From assembly GCF_004792665.1 (NCBI RefSeq), contig NZ_SRZX01000008.1, positions 1 through 64,000 on the forward strand: DNA of 64,000 nt, in the 5' to 3' direction. The stretch's first letter is position 1. Each line of letters begins with the position of its first letter. This stretch comes from Marinobacter orientalis. Lineage in GTDB: Bacteria; Pseudomonadota; Gammaproteobacteria; Pseudomonadales; Oleiphilaceae. The notes below the pieces were generated by a model that had not been told where the DNA came from, searched no databases, and was given only the letters and a program-made list of their open reading frames with translations. The translations under genes and the position numbers were made by a program. Shown piece by piece: positions 44,776-53,348 of the stretch.

Positions 44776-45500
44776 AAAACTATCTTTTCATATCCGAAAT
44801 ACTCAAAATCCTTTCTATAAGCATAATAAATCATATCCAAGAGTTCTTGCGTATAATACTCCTCTATTTTTTCATTGGCTGATGTTTTCTTGGGTGAAAA
44901 ATTCCCGTCAAGCACCTTTTTATCGAGCATCGTGCCAAAGATCGCTGAATTGATGTGCATCAAATCTTCTGATAGATTTTCAAATTTCCCAATAAAGTCA
45001 AAATCAACCAGATCAAATAGAATATCATCAGCTTGAACTCTCCAATGGCTATTTTGTTCATTTGAACTCTGATGACAAATCACACTTACAAAATCCTTAA
45101 AATCAAAAGCATCTTTTTTCAGAGACTTTCTAAAATCTCGGGAGGGCCTACTAGTATGAGTTAAAATTCGGTCCAAATAACAAGATAAAATTCGCGAATA
45201 GGGATTTCTAACAAAGGCAAATTTGTAAAAATCACTTTCGATAAGTAGCTCGCTTGGCGTATAAGGAAGTTGATATGGAGACAAGAGAGGCGAACATCTT
45301 GGATCATACAAGCTCAGAACGGCTTTATTGACAGGCGCATATTCCTTATCAAAGAGATACTGCTTTATTGTACTATTCGCAACTTTGTCAATAGCGAAGT
45401 AAATATAGTTATTAACCAGTGAAACATTAGTATTATTTTGATAGTCACCCCACCGTTTCATCTTTTTTATGTTATTTTCACTTATGTCACTTCTCTTCAT
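44772..45500 (-). CDS. Carbohydrate sulfotransferase (sulfotransferase family 2)
   Basis: A 242-residue enzyme expected to move sulfate from PAPS to a sugar hydroxyl. The PAPS 5'-phosphosulfate loop is recognisable in FAIDKVANSTIKQYLFD (about 35) and the 3'-phosphate site in FAFVRNPYSRILSCYLDRI (about 95), with Arg, Asn-Pro and Ser in place. A later FDFIGKFENLSEDL is also typical. No membrane anchor is present. It overlaps the flanking genes on both sides, so it is cotranslated with the lyase and the three-module enzyme. It is the central evidence for a sulfated product. Confidence 0.88.
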   Translation of the reverse strand: MKRSDISENNIKKMKRWGDYQNNTNVSLVNNYIYFAIDKVANSTIKQYLFDKEYAPVNKAVLSLYDPRCSPLLSPYQLPYTPSELLIESDFYKFAFVRNPYSRILSCYLDRILTHTSRPSRDFRKSLKKDAFDFKDFVSVICHQSSNEQNSHWRVQADDILFDLVDFDFIGKFENLSEDLMHINSAIFGTMLDKKVLDGNFSPKKTSANEKIEEYYTQELLDMIYYAYRKDFEYFGYEKIVL

Positions 45501-48500
45501 GTTTTAACCCCAGGAAATTATTATCTAGCAACCTGAATATATCATTTTCGTAAAACTTATCAGACACAAGTTTTTTTGAAGAAAGCCTAAAATCCTCAAT
45601 AGCATGTTGACTGGCATTCAGGAAGAACTCAACTCTGTTTACTGCCTCTTCATTGTCCTTAACAACCCACTCACTAGTATAGGTCTCTACGGCTCCCTTC
45701 CAAGGCCACATCAACGGTATGCATCCAGCCATCGCTCCATCAGCCAAAGCATAATGGAATGATTCGTTGTCACTGGGAGATAGGATAAAGTCTACCTTTT
45801 TATACCATTGCTCCACGTCATTTCCCCAGCCATCAAAAATTACGTGACCTTTAAGGTGCGGGTTATTCGCAATTTTTTTATAAAGTTCTTCATAGTAGGT
45901 TAGCTCTTGCCGCCTACCTGGGGCCTGCATAAAGGGAAGCTCTTCAGGCCGCTGGCCTTTACAATACAATTTCGCCCCCCAGCCACGCTCATTGAGTACT
46001 TCTAAAAGGTCCAAAGCACGATCTAGGCGCTTAGTCGTTGGAACAATGCCCACAATACCAAGAAATGGTCCTATTTTACCTCCGGCTTTAAAGAAGCGGT
46101 TCTTTTTTACGCCATTAGGTATAATGATGGTTTTTGATTTAGGCCAGTCAAATAACTCAAATGCTTGCTCACGGATTAAAGACGAAACAAAAACAAAACT
46201 ATCTACCTGATAAGCATCTATCGCATGCCCAAATTTTTCTGCTTTCTTTCTGACCTCCTGAGCATGAATCCTGACAAAGAGCTTCTTGCCTTCTTTTTTG
46301 TTTTTGCTATGCCAGACTGCGTTAGCCAGCCCCCACTCGCAGAAAATGTAGTCTGCCCAAGAAGCGTAATGTTGAGTAACATCCGGACTGACATTTGATC
46401 CCCAATCCCACGGATCTATTCCAACATCTGCGCCCTGTCGCCGAAGGTGTGTAATGTAAGGGTAGATGAACTTGAGATCATGGCCAGAAATCGCAATTCT
46501 CTTTCCAAAGAACACCTCACTAGTATCCTCGTCAAGCTTTTCGCTGACAGTGCTCCTTAACGCTGAGAAAGAGTAATTCTCTATCACGTAGTTTGACAAG
46601 ACCTCCAACTCTTTCTTAACCGTTTCTTTTGGTTGGCGGAGGCTGGCAATAATACCGGAGACCTCACCCAAGCTTCTGATTAAGAACGGGTAATCCGGTC
46701 CCAAAAAATTCTTGTTGATTTCTGAGGCATAGGCTACACACGGTTTACCAAGTGATGCGGTTTCCACCAACTTGGTAGACAGCTCAAGAGTGGAATCCTC
46801 CAAATTCGGATCTCTATAACACCAAACCAGATCCATCTTAGACACGAGAGCTAGAGCCTCGTTCCTAGGTAGATCTTGATACAGTTGGACAAACTCTTGG
46901 TCCAAGAGTCCTTTTACTCTTTCAACAAACCCGGAGCTACCTTTCTTGCTTTCGTGGATTTTGCCAGTTGCTATATGAAGCTTAATGTCATAGCCTAAAG
47001 AAACAAGCTTGCCGACTTCATCTATGAGTTCTTCGACACCCCAGTTTGGCTGAATCTTTCCGGCATACCCGACATGGATTCTCTTGTCATCCGTAGTTGG
47101 CAGGAAATACTGTCCAATCTCGTCTGGTATCGTCGGTGGCAATTTACAACCGTCAACTTTGTATCCTACTGTTTCTTCGATTTTCCTGTGAATCTCATCA
47201 GTCTGAAACAAAATGGCCTTTGCGTTTAATGCAACCTCCTTCAGCTTCGTGACTTTCGATTCCACCAACGAAAAACCGCCTTCAGTTATCTCATAGAAAT
47301 CCGTTATGTAAGGATAGAAGGCGCCTGAAAATTCTTTTCGCTTTTGGACCTCATACCCGACATCAACTCCTCTGGTGATTACTGCTGTCACCCTAGGGCA
47401 GTGTGAGTACATCAGTGACAAGGCAAGTGTTGCCTGCTCAGGCGTTAGCGGCGCGTTAAAACCTAAGTCTTTTGGCTCAACGACAATTAAATTATCATTT
47501 TCAGCTAAGTTTGACACAACTTTTTGGTTAGCTATATTATCTTTAAGAAGCAGGGTGGTCGGACGATCCGAGGAAATGATATTTGCAATAGATGTAAGCC
47601 AAATGGATGAACCATCCAAAACGTTAGGACTCACATCACCGTAAATTATCGCCCGCGATTTCAGGATTCGACTCTCTGGGTGCCTCGCTACAAAATCGAA
47701 AAATTGATCATGAATGTTGGTTGATTCCTGAGGCGTTTGAGCCGACAGCTTGGTCTTAGCTTTTTTTGTGTCTACATTTGCACCAGTTGATCTTGTTTTT
47801 CTCTCTGCCATCCTACGCTTTACAATCTTTAGCAAGGCGATAGGCAGTGCTAAAGCACCATGCCAGGATTTTCTTGCCCTGACAATATGATAGCCAACTT
47901 GGTAGCGAACAGAGTGCCGTATCTGAGTTAATTCTCTTTTAAGTGTCCGTAAGTCAGACTCGAGACTCCCGATTTTCGTTTCATGATTACGAGTGAGAGC
48001 GTGAATTTCAGAAGCATGGCTTTTGACTAAGTCTTTGATTTTCCTGTCGTGGGTACGGACAAAACTATCGATTTCTGAGGATTTTTCTTGAAGTTCTTGG
48101 TTTAATCGCTGTTTGCTTTCATGCTCTCGTTGCAGTTGATCCTCTAAAGTAAAAAAGCGTTTTAGCAGAATTTCATATTTATTGAAGCAGCTGTCGATCT
48201 GCTTTTTTTCTATTTCGTCAATCTTCGCAAAAATTTGACTTGCGCTTTTTTCGGACACCGCACGATTGTCTTTGCAAGTATCTAAAATCAGTTGGTTTTG
48301 CTCATCTGAGACGCTAGCCTTATTCAGCAACTTTTGTATCGAGACGTATAACTCATCACTTTCTTTCCAGCTAACTTGCTCCTGCTCACTCAACTCTAAA
48401 GCGTAGACATAGAAATCGGCTATTGATGTTTCTTCGCGAAGTGACGGGTTAAACGGATAAAAATTTGGCTCTACCTCAATCAGCTTCCAGTCAGGAAAAA

Positions 48501-49050
48501 GTTGCTCGACATCTTTATTAAAATTCCTAAAGCGAATATATTGAGCATCCTCATTTACCCCACCGCGATACAAAGATTGCGAATTACTATATACAACTAC
48601 AAACCGGCTTGCGGAGTGGAAAAGATGCTTTAAGTAAGTAAAATAAATTTCATCATTAGACAAATGATAAATCACGTCTAATGAAATTGCCAATTCACGC
48701 CTGAAACAATCAACATCGTAACTTTCAGGATTGTATAAGAAAAATTCTTTAGACTTGTCTTTTTCAAATTTTTCATTACATGCATCTACGATAGTTTTAC
48801 TAATATCTAGACCGACATAGCTCGGATAGTCTATTATTGATAGCTGGTTGCCGTCACCACAACCCAGCTCTACTACATTTTTTATTGAGAACCTATCAAT
48901 TAGTCCATTAATGTAGTCAGCTTTGAATTTCGCCAAACGGCCATAGGAGCCCGAGCCACTATTGCGGCCAGATTTATATCGCTGTTCCCAGTAGCCAGCA
49001 ACGTCAAAGCCCGACTTATCTTTATCAAGGACACCCATAATAAAGCCCAT
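45487..49050 (-). CDS. Three-module protein: methyltransferase, coiled coil, two glycosyltransferase domains
   Basis: A 1187-residue protein. Residues about 10-230 form a class I methyltransferase (NVVELGCGDGNQLSI, YVGLDISK). About 260-390 is a long coiled coil (LQREHESKQRLNQELQEKSS and heptads beyond), followed by a basic amphipathic stretch near 400-430 that could touch the membrane. About 460-860 is a GT-B-like unit (HVGYAGKIQPNWGVEELID), and about 870-1185 a second GT4-like unit (PNGVKKNRFF, VDFILSPSDNESFHYALADGAMAGCIPL). Architectures of methyltransferase plus coiled-coil ruler plus transferase are known for O-antigen chain-length control (WbdD-like logic); that role is inference. The start is uncertain (ATG 49050 or 49038). 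It is AT-rich. Confidence 0.75.
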   Translation of the reverse strand: MGFIMGVLDKDKSGFDVAGYWEQRYKSGRNSGSGSYGRLAKFKADYINGLIDRFSIKNVVELGCGDGNQLSIIDYPSYVGLDISKTIVDACNEKFEKDKSKEFFLYNPESYDVDCFRRELAISLDVIYHLSNDEIYFTYLKHLFHSASRFVVVYSNSQSLYRGGVNEDAQYIRFRNFNKDVEQLFPDWKLIEVEPNFYPFNPSLREETSIADFYVYALELSEQEQVSWKESDELYVSIQKLLNKASVSDEQNQLILDTCKDNRAVSEKSASQIFAKIDEIEKKQIDSCFNKYEILLKRFFTLEDQLQREHESKQRLNQELQEKSSEIDSFVRTHDRKIKDLVKSHASEIHALTRNHETKIGSLESDLRTLKRELTQIRHSVRYQVGYHIVRARKSWHGALALPIALLKIVKRRMAERKTRSTGANVDTKKAKTKLSAQTPQESTNIHDQFFDFVARHPESRILKSRAIIYGDVSPNVLDGSSIWLTSIANIISSDRPTTLLLKDNIANQKVVSNLAENDNLIVVEPKDLGFNAPLTPEQATLALSLMYSHCPRVTAVITRGVDVGYEVQKRKEFSGAFYPYITDFYEITEGGFSLVESKVTKLKEVALNAKAILFQTDEIHRKIEETVGYKVDGCKLPPTIPDEIGQYFLPTTDDKRIHVGYAGKIQPNWGVEELIDEVGKLVSLGYDIKLHIATGKIHESKKGSSGFVERVKGLLDQEFVQLYQDLPRNEALALVSKMDLVWCYRDPNLEDSTLELSTKLVETASLGKPCVAYASEINKNFLGPDYPFLIRSLGEVSGIIASLRQPKETVKKELEVLSNYVIENYSFSALRSTVSEKLDEDTSEVFFGKRIAISGHDLKFIYPYITHLRRQGADVGIDPWDWGSNVSPDVTQHYASWADYIFCEWGLANAVWHSKNKKEGKKLFVRIHAQEVRKKAEKFGHAIDAYQVDSFVFVSSLIREQAFELFDWPKSKTIIIPNGVKKNRFFKAGGKIGPFLGIVGIVPTTKRLDRALDLLEVLNERGWGAKLYCKGQRPEELPFMQAPGRRQELTYYEELYKKIANNPHLKGHVIFDGWGNDVEQWYKKVDFILSPSDNESFHYALADGAMAGCIPLMWPWKGAVETYTSEWVVKDNEEAVNRVEFFLNASQHAIEDFRLSSKKLVSDKFYENDIFRLLDNNFLGLKHEEK

Positions 49051-49115
49051 TTTATGCAATTTAACGAATTAATCTATTTAAACCAGAATATATTGTCTTA
49101 ATCAGAGACAGTGAA

Positions 49116-50390
49116 TCACCAAATGCCGCGGGTATCGACCAGCCTCTTACCTGCAGTACGACCCACAGGCATTGCCTTGAACTGTTTATGATCCACTAAC
49201 ATAAGCAGTACATCCGCCTGTTCAAACGCAGCAGACATGTCCAGCAAGTCGCCTTTGCCATGAAGGCTCGGTGGCAGGGTTTCAATATTGGGCTCAACGA
49301 CGACCAACCGCCCGGGGTGATAACTGGCCAGTTGTTCAACGATCTTCAGCGCGGGGCTCTCCCGCAAGTCATCAATATCCGGCTTGAACGCCAGGCCGAA
49401 GCACGCAATGGTCACGTCTCTCGCAGTTTTATCCGGATTGGCGGTCAGAAACTGACCCACCGCTTGCTGAACTTTCTCCAACACCCACTCCGGCTTACCA
49501 TCATTTACTTCCCGCGCGGTGCGGATCAGCCTTGCCTCGTCTGGTGTTTCGCTGACGATAAACCAGGGGTCCACAGCAATACAGTGGCCGCCGACGCCGG
49601 GGCCCGGCTGCAGGATGTTTACGCGGGGATGGCGGTTGGCAAGGCGTATCAGTTCCCACACGCTGATATCGATCTTGTCGCAGATAATGGACAGCTCATT
49701 GGCAAAGGCGATGTTTACATCGCGGAAGCTGTTTTCCGTCAGCTTGGCCATTTCGGCGGTACGGGCGGTGGTGGTGATGCATTCCCCATCCACAAAAATA
49801 CGATAAAGCGATGCCGCTACCTCTGAACACCTGGGGGTCATGCCACCGATTACCCGGTCATTTTCCACCAGTTCCCGCACCACGTGCCCTGGCAACACCC
49901 GCTCCGGGCAGTGGGCGATGCGGATATCGGAGTCTTCACCGTGAGTCTGGGGGAAAGTCAGGTCCGGCCGGGCTTCGGCCAGCCATTTGGCCATCTGCTC
50001 GGTAGCGCCGACCGGCGAGGTAGACTCGAGGATCACCAGGTTGCCCTTTTCCAGCACCGGGGCGACGGCTTTGCTCGCGGATTCTATGTAGGTCAGGTCC
50101 GGTACGTGATCATTGCCATTCTCAGCCTTGAACGGCGTTGGCACGGCAATCAGGAAGGCATCCGCTGGCTCGGGAGTTGTCGTTGCCCGCAGGTACCCTT
50201 CCTTGACCGCAGAGTGCACGATGATGTCCAGCTCCGGCTCAACAATATGGATATCACCCCGGTTGATGGTGTCCACGGCGTGTTGGTTGATGTCGACACC
50301 GACGACCGTTTTGCGGCGGGAGGCGATAACGGCGGCAGTTGGCAGGCCAATGTAACCCAGGCCGATCATAGAAATGGTGTTGAATTCCAT
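49116..50390 (-). CDS. wecC: UDP-N-acetyl-D-mannosamine dehydrogenase
   Basis: Oxidises UDP-ManNAc to UDP-ManNAcA with NAD. The 424-residue protein has Rossmann ISMIGLGYIGLPTAAV at the N-terminus, LTENSFRDVNIAFANELS in the middle, and catalytic Cys270 in GVGGHCIAVDPWF. ATG 50390 is preferred because conserved sequence starts there. It follows wecB by 28 bp. The last codons give VDTRGIW, as in enterobacterial WecC. The start of the transcription unit is thus a ManNAcA module. Confidence 0.95.
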   Translation of the reverse strand: MEFNTISMIGLGYIGLPTAAVIASRRKTVVGVDINQHAVDTINRGDIHIVEPELDIIVHSAVKEGYLRATTTPEPADAFLIAVPTPFKAENGNDHVPDLTYIESASKAVAPVLEKGNLVILESTSPVGATEQMAKWLAEARPDLTFPQTHGEDSDIRIAHCPERVLPGHVVRELVENDRVIGGMTPRCSEVAASLYRIFVDGECITTTARTAEMAKLTENSFRDVNIAFANELSIICDKIDISVWELIRLANRHPRVNILQPGPGVGGHCIAVDPWFIVSETPDEARLIRTAREVNDGKPEWVLEKVQQAVGQFLTANPDKTARDVTIACFGLAFKPDIDDLRESPALKIVEQLASYHPGRLVVVEPNIETLPPSLHGKGDLLDMSAAFEQADVLLMLVDHKQFKAMPVGRTAGKRLVDTRGIW

Positions 50391-50418
50391 AAGGGCTTTC
50401 AGTCCAGCGATTTGTCGT

Positions 50419-51546
50419 TCAGTTTGTATTGAAAGTTTCCAGTGCATCGAGAATGCGGCTGCAGGCCTTGCCATCTCCGTAGGGATTGTGGGCGAAGCTC
50501 ATGGTTTTGTAGGCCGCATCATCCGTCAGTAAGGTGGTGAGCTGATTAACAATGGTATCCACTTGCGTGCCCACCAGTTTTACGGTGCCTGCATCGACCG
50601 CTTCCGGGCGTTCGGTGGTTTCCCGCATGACCAGTACCGGCTTACCAAGGGATGGAGCCTCTTCCTGGATGCCGCCAGAATCGGTCAGAATCACCGAGGC
50701 GCGATTCATCAGGTAGACAAAGGGCAGATAATCCGTAGGCTCAATCAGGTGAACATTTTCAAGGTCGTCCAGCAAACGACGGACCGGCTCTTGTACATTC
50801 GGGTTGAGATGGACGGGGTAAAGCAGATCAACATCGGGATTTGCTGTGGCGACACGTGAAATGGCCTCGCAAATGCGCTCAAAACCACCACCAAAGCTCT
50901 CACGGCGGTGTCCGGTAATCAGGACCAGTTTCGCGCCTTCCCGCAGGAACGGGAAACGGGAGGCCAGGGACTCCTGAAGGCTCTGGTCGCGATCCATTTT
51001 TCCAACCACGTCCAGCAAGGCGTCTATCACCGTATTGCCCGTTACAATGATTTGGTTCCCGGCAACGTTCTCTGCCAACAGATTCGCCTTCGACGTTTCT
51101 GTTGGCGCAAAATGCATAGCGGCTAGCCCACCCGTCAGCTTACGATTGGCCTCCTCTGGCCAGGGCGAATAAAGATTACCAGTTCGCAAACCTGCCTCTA
51201 CATGGCCAACCGGGATCTGCTGGTAGTAGGCAGCCAATGAGGTTGCCAGTGTTGTTGCTGTGTCGCCGTGTACAAGAATGATGTCCGGTTTTTCCTCTAT
51301 AAGCACGTCACGGAGGCCCTGCAAAATACCGCAGGTTACATCGGTCAGATCCTGGCCGGGCTTCATGATGTTCAGATCATAATCGGGCGTGATTTCGAAA
51401 AGCTCAAGGACCTGATCCAGCATTTCCCGGTGCTGGCCCGTTACGCACACGCGCGACGTAAACCGCTGATCATTGCCAAGCGCTTTCACCACTGGCGCCA
51501 TTTTGATGGCCTCTGGCCTGGTGCCAAAAACACAGAGTGTTTTCAT
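50419..51546 (-). CDS. wecB: UDP-N-acetylglucosamine 2-epimerase (non-hydrolysing)
   Basis: Interconverts UDP-GlcNAc and UDP-ManNAc. The 375-residue protein starts [23 protein letters not shown] and has [35 protein letters not shown] and [22 protein letters not shown], all family hallmarks. It is the first gene of the polysaccharide block, about 46 bp after the ops element. Confidence 0.97.
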   Translation of the reverse strand: MKTLCVFGTRPEAIKMAPVVKALGNDQRFTSRVCVTGQHREMLDQVLELFEITPDYDLNIMKPGQDLTDVTCGILQGLRDVLIEEKPDIILVHGDTATTLATSLAAYYQQIPVGHVEAGLRTGNLYSPWPEEANRKLTGGLAAMHFAPTETSKANLLAENVAGNQIIVTGNTVIDALLDVVGKMDRDQSLQESLASRFPFLREGAKLVLITGHRRESFGGGFERICEAISRVATANPDVDLLYPVHLNPNVQEPVRRLLDDLENVHLIEPTDYLPFVYLMNRASVILTDSGGIQEEAPSLGKPVLVMRETTERPEAVDAGTVKLVGTQVDTIVNQLTTLLTDDAAYKTMSFAHNPYGDGKACSRILDALETFNTN

Positions 51547-51592
51547 TTAACCGTCCTAAGCTTGAATGTGCCTGAAAAGGCATTCAGTTCAA

Positions 51593-51604
51593 CACGCTAC
51601 CGCC
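51593..51604 (-). promoter_or_regulatory. ops element within a JUMPStart-like leader
   Basis: On the minus strand the sequence is GGCGGTAGCGTG, identical to the operon polarity suppressor that recruits RfaH to paused polymerase. It is preceded by CTGGTCGGTGG, as in JUMPStart leaders, and lies in the untranslated leader of wecB, with rfaH itself encoded about 330 bp upstream. It should allow polymerase to read through the very long minus-strand locus. Confidence 0.88.
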
Positions 51605-51699
51605 CCACCGACCAGCGCCCAGTGTTTCTAAGGTCAAAGGCTTACCTGATTTTTATGGGATCAAGATTAGAACGAACACTCTGGCACTTTCGTTCACTG

Positions 51700-51905
51700 C
51701 ATTAATCCACGTCAGACTTTGTTTGAGCGTGCGTCAGAAGGGTGACGATTCTACGGCATCCCTCAAGACACGCAAGAGAGCTGGTGACTGACATGCCGGT
51801 TTCAGGTCAATTAACGGTGTAAAAATTTGTAAACCTGTATTTTATGTATAGAGGTTGGAGCGAATCTTGGGTGCCAGCTTAAGTACTAATACTAAGTGGG
51901 TGATT
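51700..51905 (-). promoter_or_regulatory. Leader and probable promoter region of the polysaccharide locus
   Basis: Non-coding stretch between the REP after rfaH and the ops element. Positions 51820-51850 are A/T-rich (TACATAAAAT on the minus strand could serve as an extended -10), but no confident -35/-10 pair was found. No gene is seen. Confidence 0.35.
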
Positions 51906-51911
51906 TTGGTT

Positions 51912-51949
51912 TGTCGGATTACGGCCGGTGGCCTAATCCGACCTACGGG
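51912..51949. repeat. REP-like palindrome containing the rfaH stop codon
   Basis: TGTCGGATTACGGCC, loop, GGCCTAATCCGACCTACGGG. The minus-strand reading CGT AGG TCG GAT TAG supplies the last residues (RRSD) and stop of rfaH. Confidence 0.85.
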
Positions 51950-52430
51950 TGCGGGGGGCGAGAGTCGAGAGAGGGACTTTTACCGTTTGCTGTTTTTGCA
52001 TGAAGCTGATGAGGACGATGGCGCGCTCTTCGCCGTCGTAGGCCTGGAAGATGGCGCTGAGGCCTTTGAAGGGGCCGTCGTCCAGCTCTACTGTCTGGCC
52101 AGGCTTGATACCGCCCTGCTCTGCGACTGTGTCCAGGCTGTCTTTGATGTGCTGGATGACATCATCTGATATGACGGCGGGCTTGTTGGCGAAGCTGACT
52201 ATCCGTATTACACCCCGCGTAGACCGCAGCTTGGCCCACATGGGATCGGTTTGTTCGAGGTTGACGAACAGGTAGCCGGGAAACAGTGGTTCCAGCTTTT
52301 TGGTGCGTTTCCCAGCCCTGATTTTTTCCACCGGGATTTTCGGGTAGAAGCAGGCAATACCCTGATTTTGCAGGTGCGCCAGGGCGCGATTGCCCTGGGC
52401 GGGTTTGTGTTGGAGGGCGTACCAGGTCAT
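51933..52430 (-). CDS. rfaH: Transcription antiterminator RfaH
   Basis: A 165-residue NusG paralogue: MTWYALQHKPAQGNRALAHLQNQGIACFYPK, then EPLFPGYLFVNLEQ, then a KOW-containing C-terminal domain (GQTVELDDGPFKGLSAIFQAYDGEERAIVLI). RfaH binds polymerase paused at ops sites and couples it to ribosomes, preventing polarity in long surface-polysaccharide operons. Its ATG overlaps the cysQ stop (ATGA). The ops site at 51593 lies just downstream, so its main target is probably the adjacent locus. Its last codons lie in a REP. Confidence 0.95.
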   Translation of the reverse strand: MTWYALQHKPAQGNRALAHLQNQGIACFYPKIPVEKIRAGKRTKKLEPLFPGYLFVNLEQTDPMWAKLRSTRGVIRIVSFANKPAVISDDVIQHIKDSLDTVAEQGGIKPGQTVELDDGPFKGLSAIFQAYDGEERAIVLISFMQKQQTVKVPLSTLAPRTRRSD

Positions 52431-53194
52431 TTGTACCAGTTGCCCGCTGCAACAAAATGCGGGTTCAGCACATCTTCCTTGCCATACTTGAGGGGCCCGC
52501 CATCCATGGTCTCCACCTTGCCGCCTGCGGCTGACAATACAGCATGAGCCGCGCCGGTATCCCACTCGCAGGTTGGCCCCAGCCGGGGGTAGATGTCCGC
52601 ACGGCCTTCGGCGATTTTGCAGAATTTGAGGGAGCTGCCGGCCTGAACCAGCTTATGCTCACCCAGCTTGTCGATAAACGCTCTGGTTTCGTCGTTCAGG
52701 TGGTTCTTGCTGGCTACGACGCGTTTGGCTTCACCGGGAGCCGCCACACTTATGCGATGGACCCGGCCAGTGCGATCGCGCTTATAGGCGCCCTCACCTT
52801 TCAGGCCCCAGTAGGCTTCCTTGAGCGCCGGTGCAGTGACCACGCCCAGGACCGGCTCGCCGTTCTCGATCAGCGCGATGTTGACGGTAAATTCGCCGGT
52901 GCGCTGGGTGAAATCCTTGGTACCGTCAATGGGGTCAATCAGCCAGAACCGATGCCAGTGTTTGCGCTCGCTCCAGGGGATATCTGCATCCTCTTCCGAC
53001 AGCACCGGAATATCATGGCTGAGGTTGCGCAGGCCTTGCACTATCACGTCATGGCTCGCGATGTCTGCTGCGGTAATGGGCGACTCATCGGCCTTGTAGT
53101 CCACCTTGAAGTCCGTCATGTAAATGCTGAGGACTTTTTCCCCGGCAGCGTCGGCAATTTTTAGAACATCCGGGAGAATTGAACTGTAGTCCAT
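52427..53194 (-). CDS. cysQ: 3'(2'),5'-bisphosphate nucleotidase
   Basis: Hydrolyses PAP, the by-product of PAPS-using sulfotransferases and PAPS reductase, to AMP. The 255-residue inositol-monophosphatase-fold protein has metal-site motifs VLSEEDADIPW, WLIDPIDGTKDFTQRTGEFTVNIALIE and CEWDTGAAHAVLSAAGG. It is translationally coupled to rfaH. Its presence here closes the sulfate-donor cycle with cysC and the sulfotransferase, although CysQ is also a housekeeping enzyme. Confidence 0.96.
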   Translation of the reverse strand: MDYSSILPDVLKIADAAGEKVLSIYMTDFKVDYKADESPITAADIASHDVIVQGLRNLSHDIPVLSEEDADIPWSERKHWHRFWLIDPIDGTKDFTQRTGEFTVNIALIENGEPVLGVVTAPALKEAYWGLKGEGAYKRDRTGRVHRISVAAPGEAKRVVASKNHLNDETRAFIDKLGEHKLVQAGSSLKFCKIAEGRADIYPRLGPTCEWDTGAAHAVLSAAGGKVETMDGGPLKYGKEDVLNPHFVAAGNWYK

Positions 53195-53257
53195 GAGGCT
53201 TGGCTTCCTGCGTCAGATCAATGAATGTATAAGATGATTCTCTCATAATTCTGGTAC

Positions 53258-53312
53258 AGGGGTCAGACCCCAGCTCATTTTGGCGGCTGAAATGTCTTGG
53301 GGTCTGACCCCA
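53258..53312. repeat. Pair of GGGGTC(A/T)GACCCC palindromes
   Basis: The 13-nt palindrome occurs at 53259-53271 as GGGGTCAGACCCC and at 53299-53311 as GGGGTCTGACCCC. Another copy is at 12319-12331. The pair lies between cysQ and the divergent nuclease gene and can fold into a longer hairpin. Confidence 0.6.
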
Positions 53313-53348
53313 TTGCCAGCACATCAAAACTATTGCAGGGACGATTCC

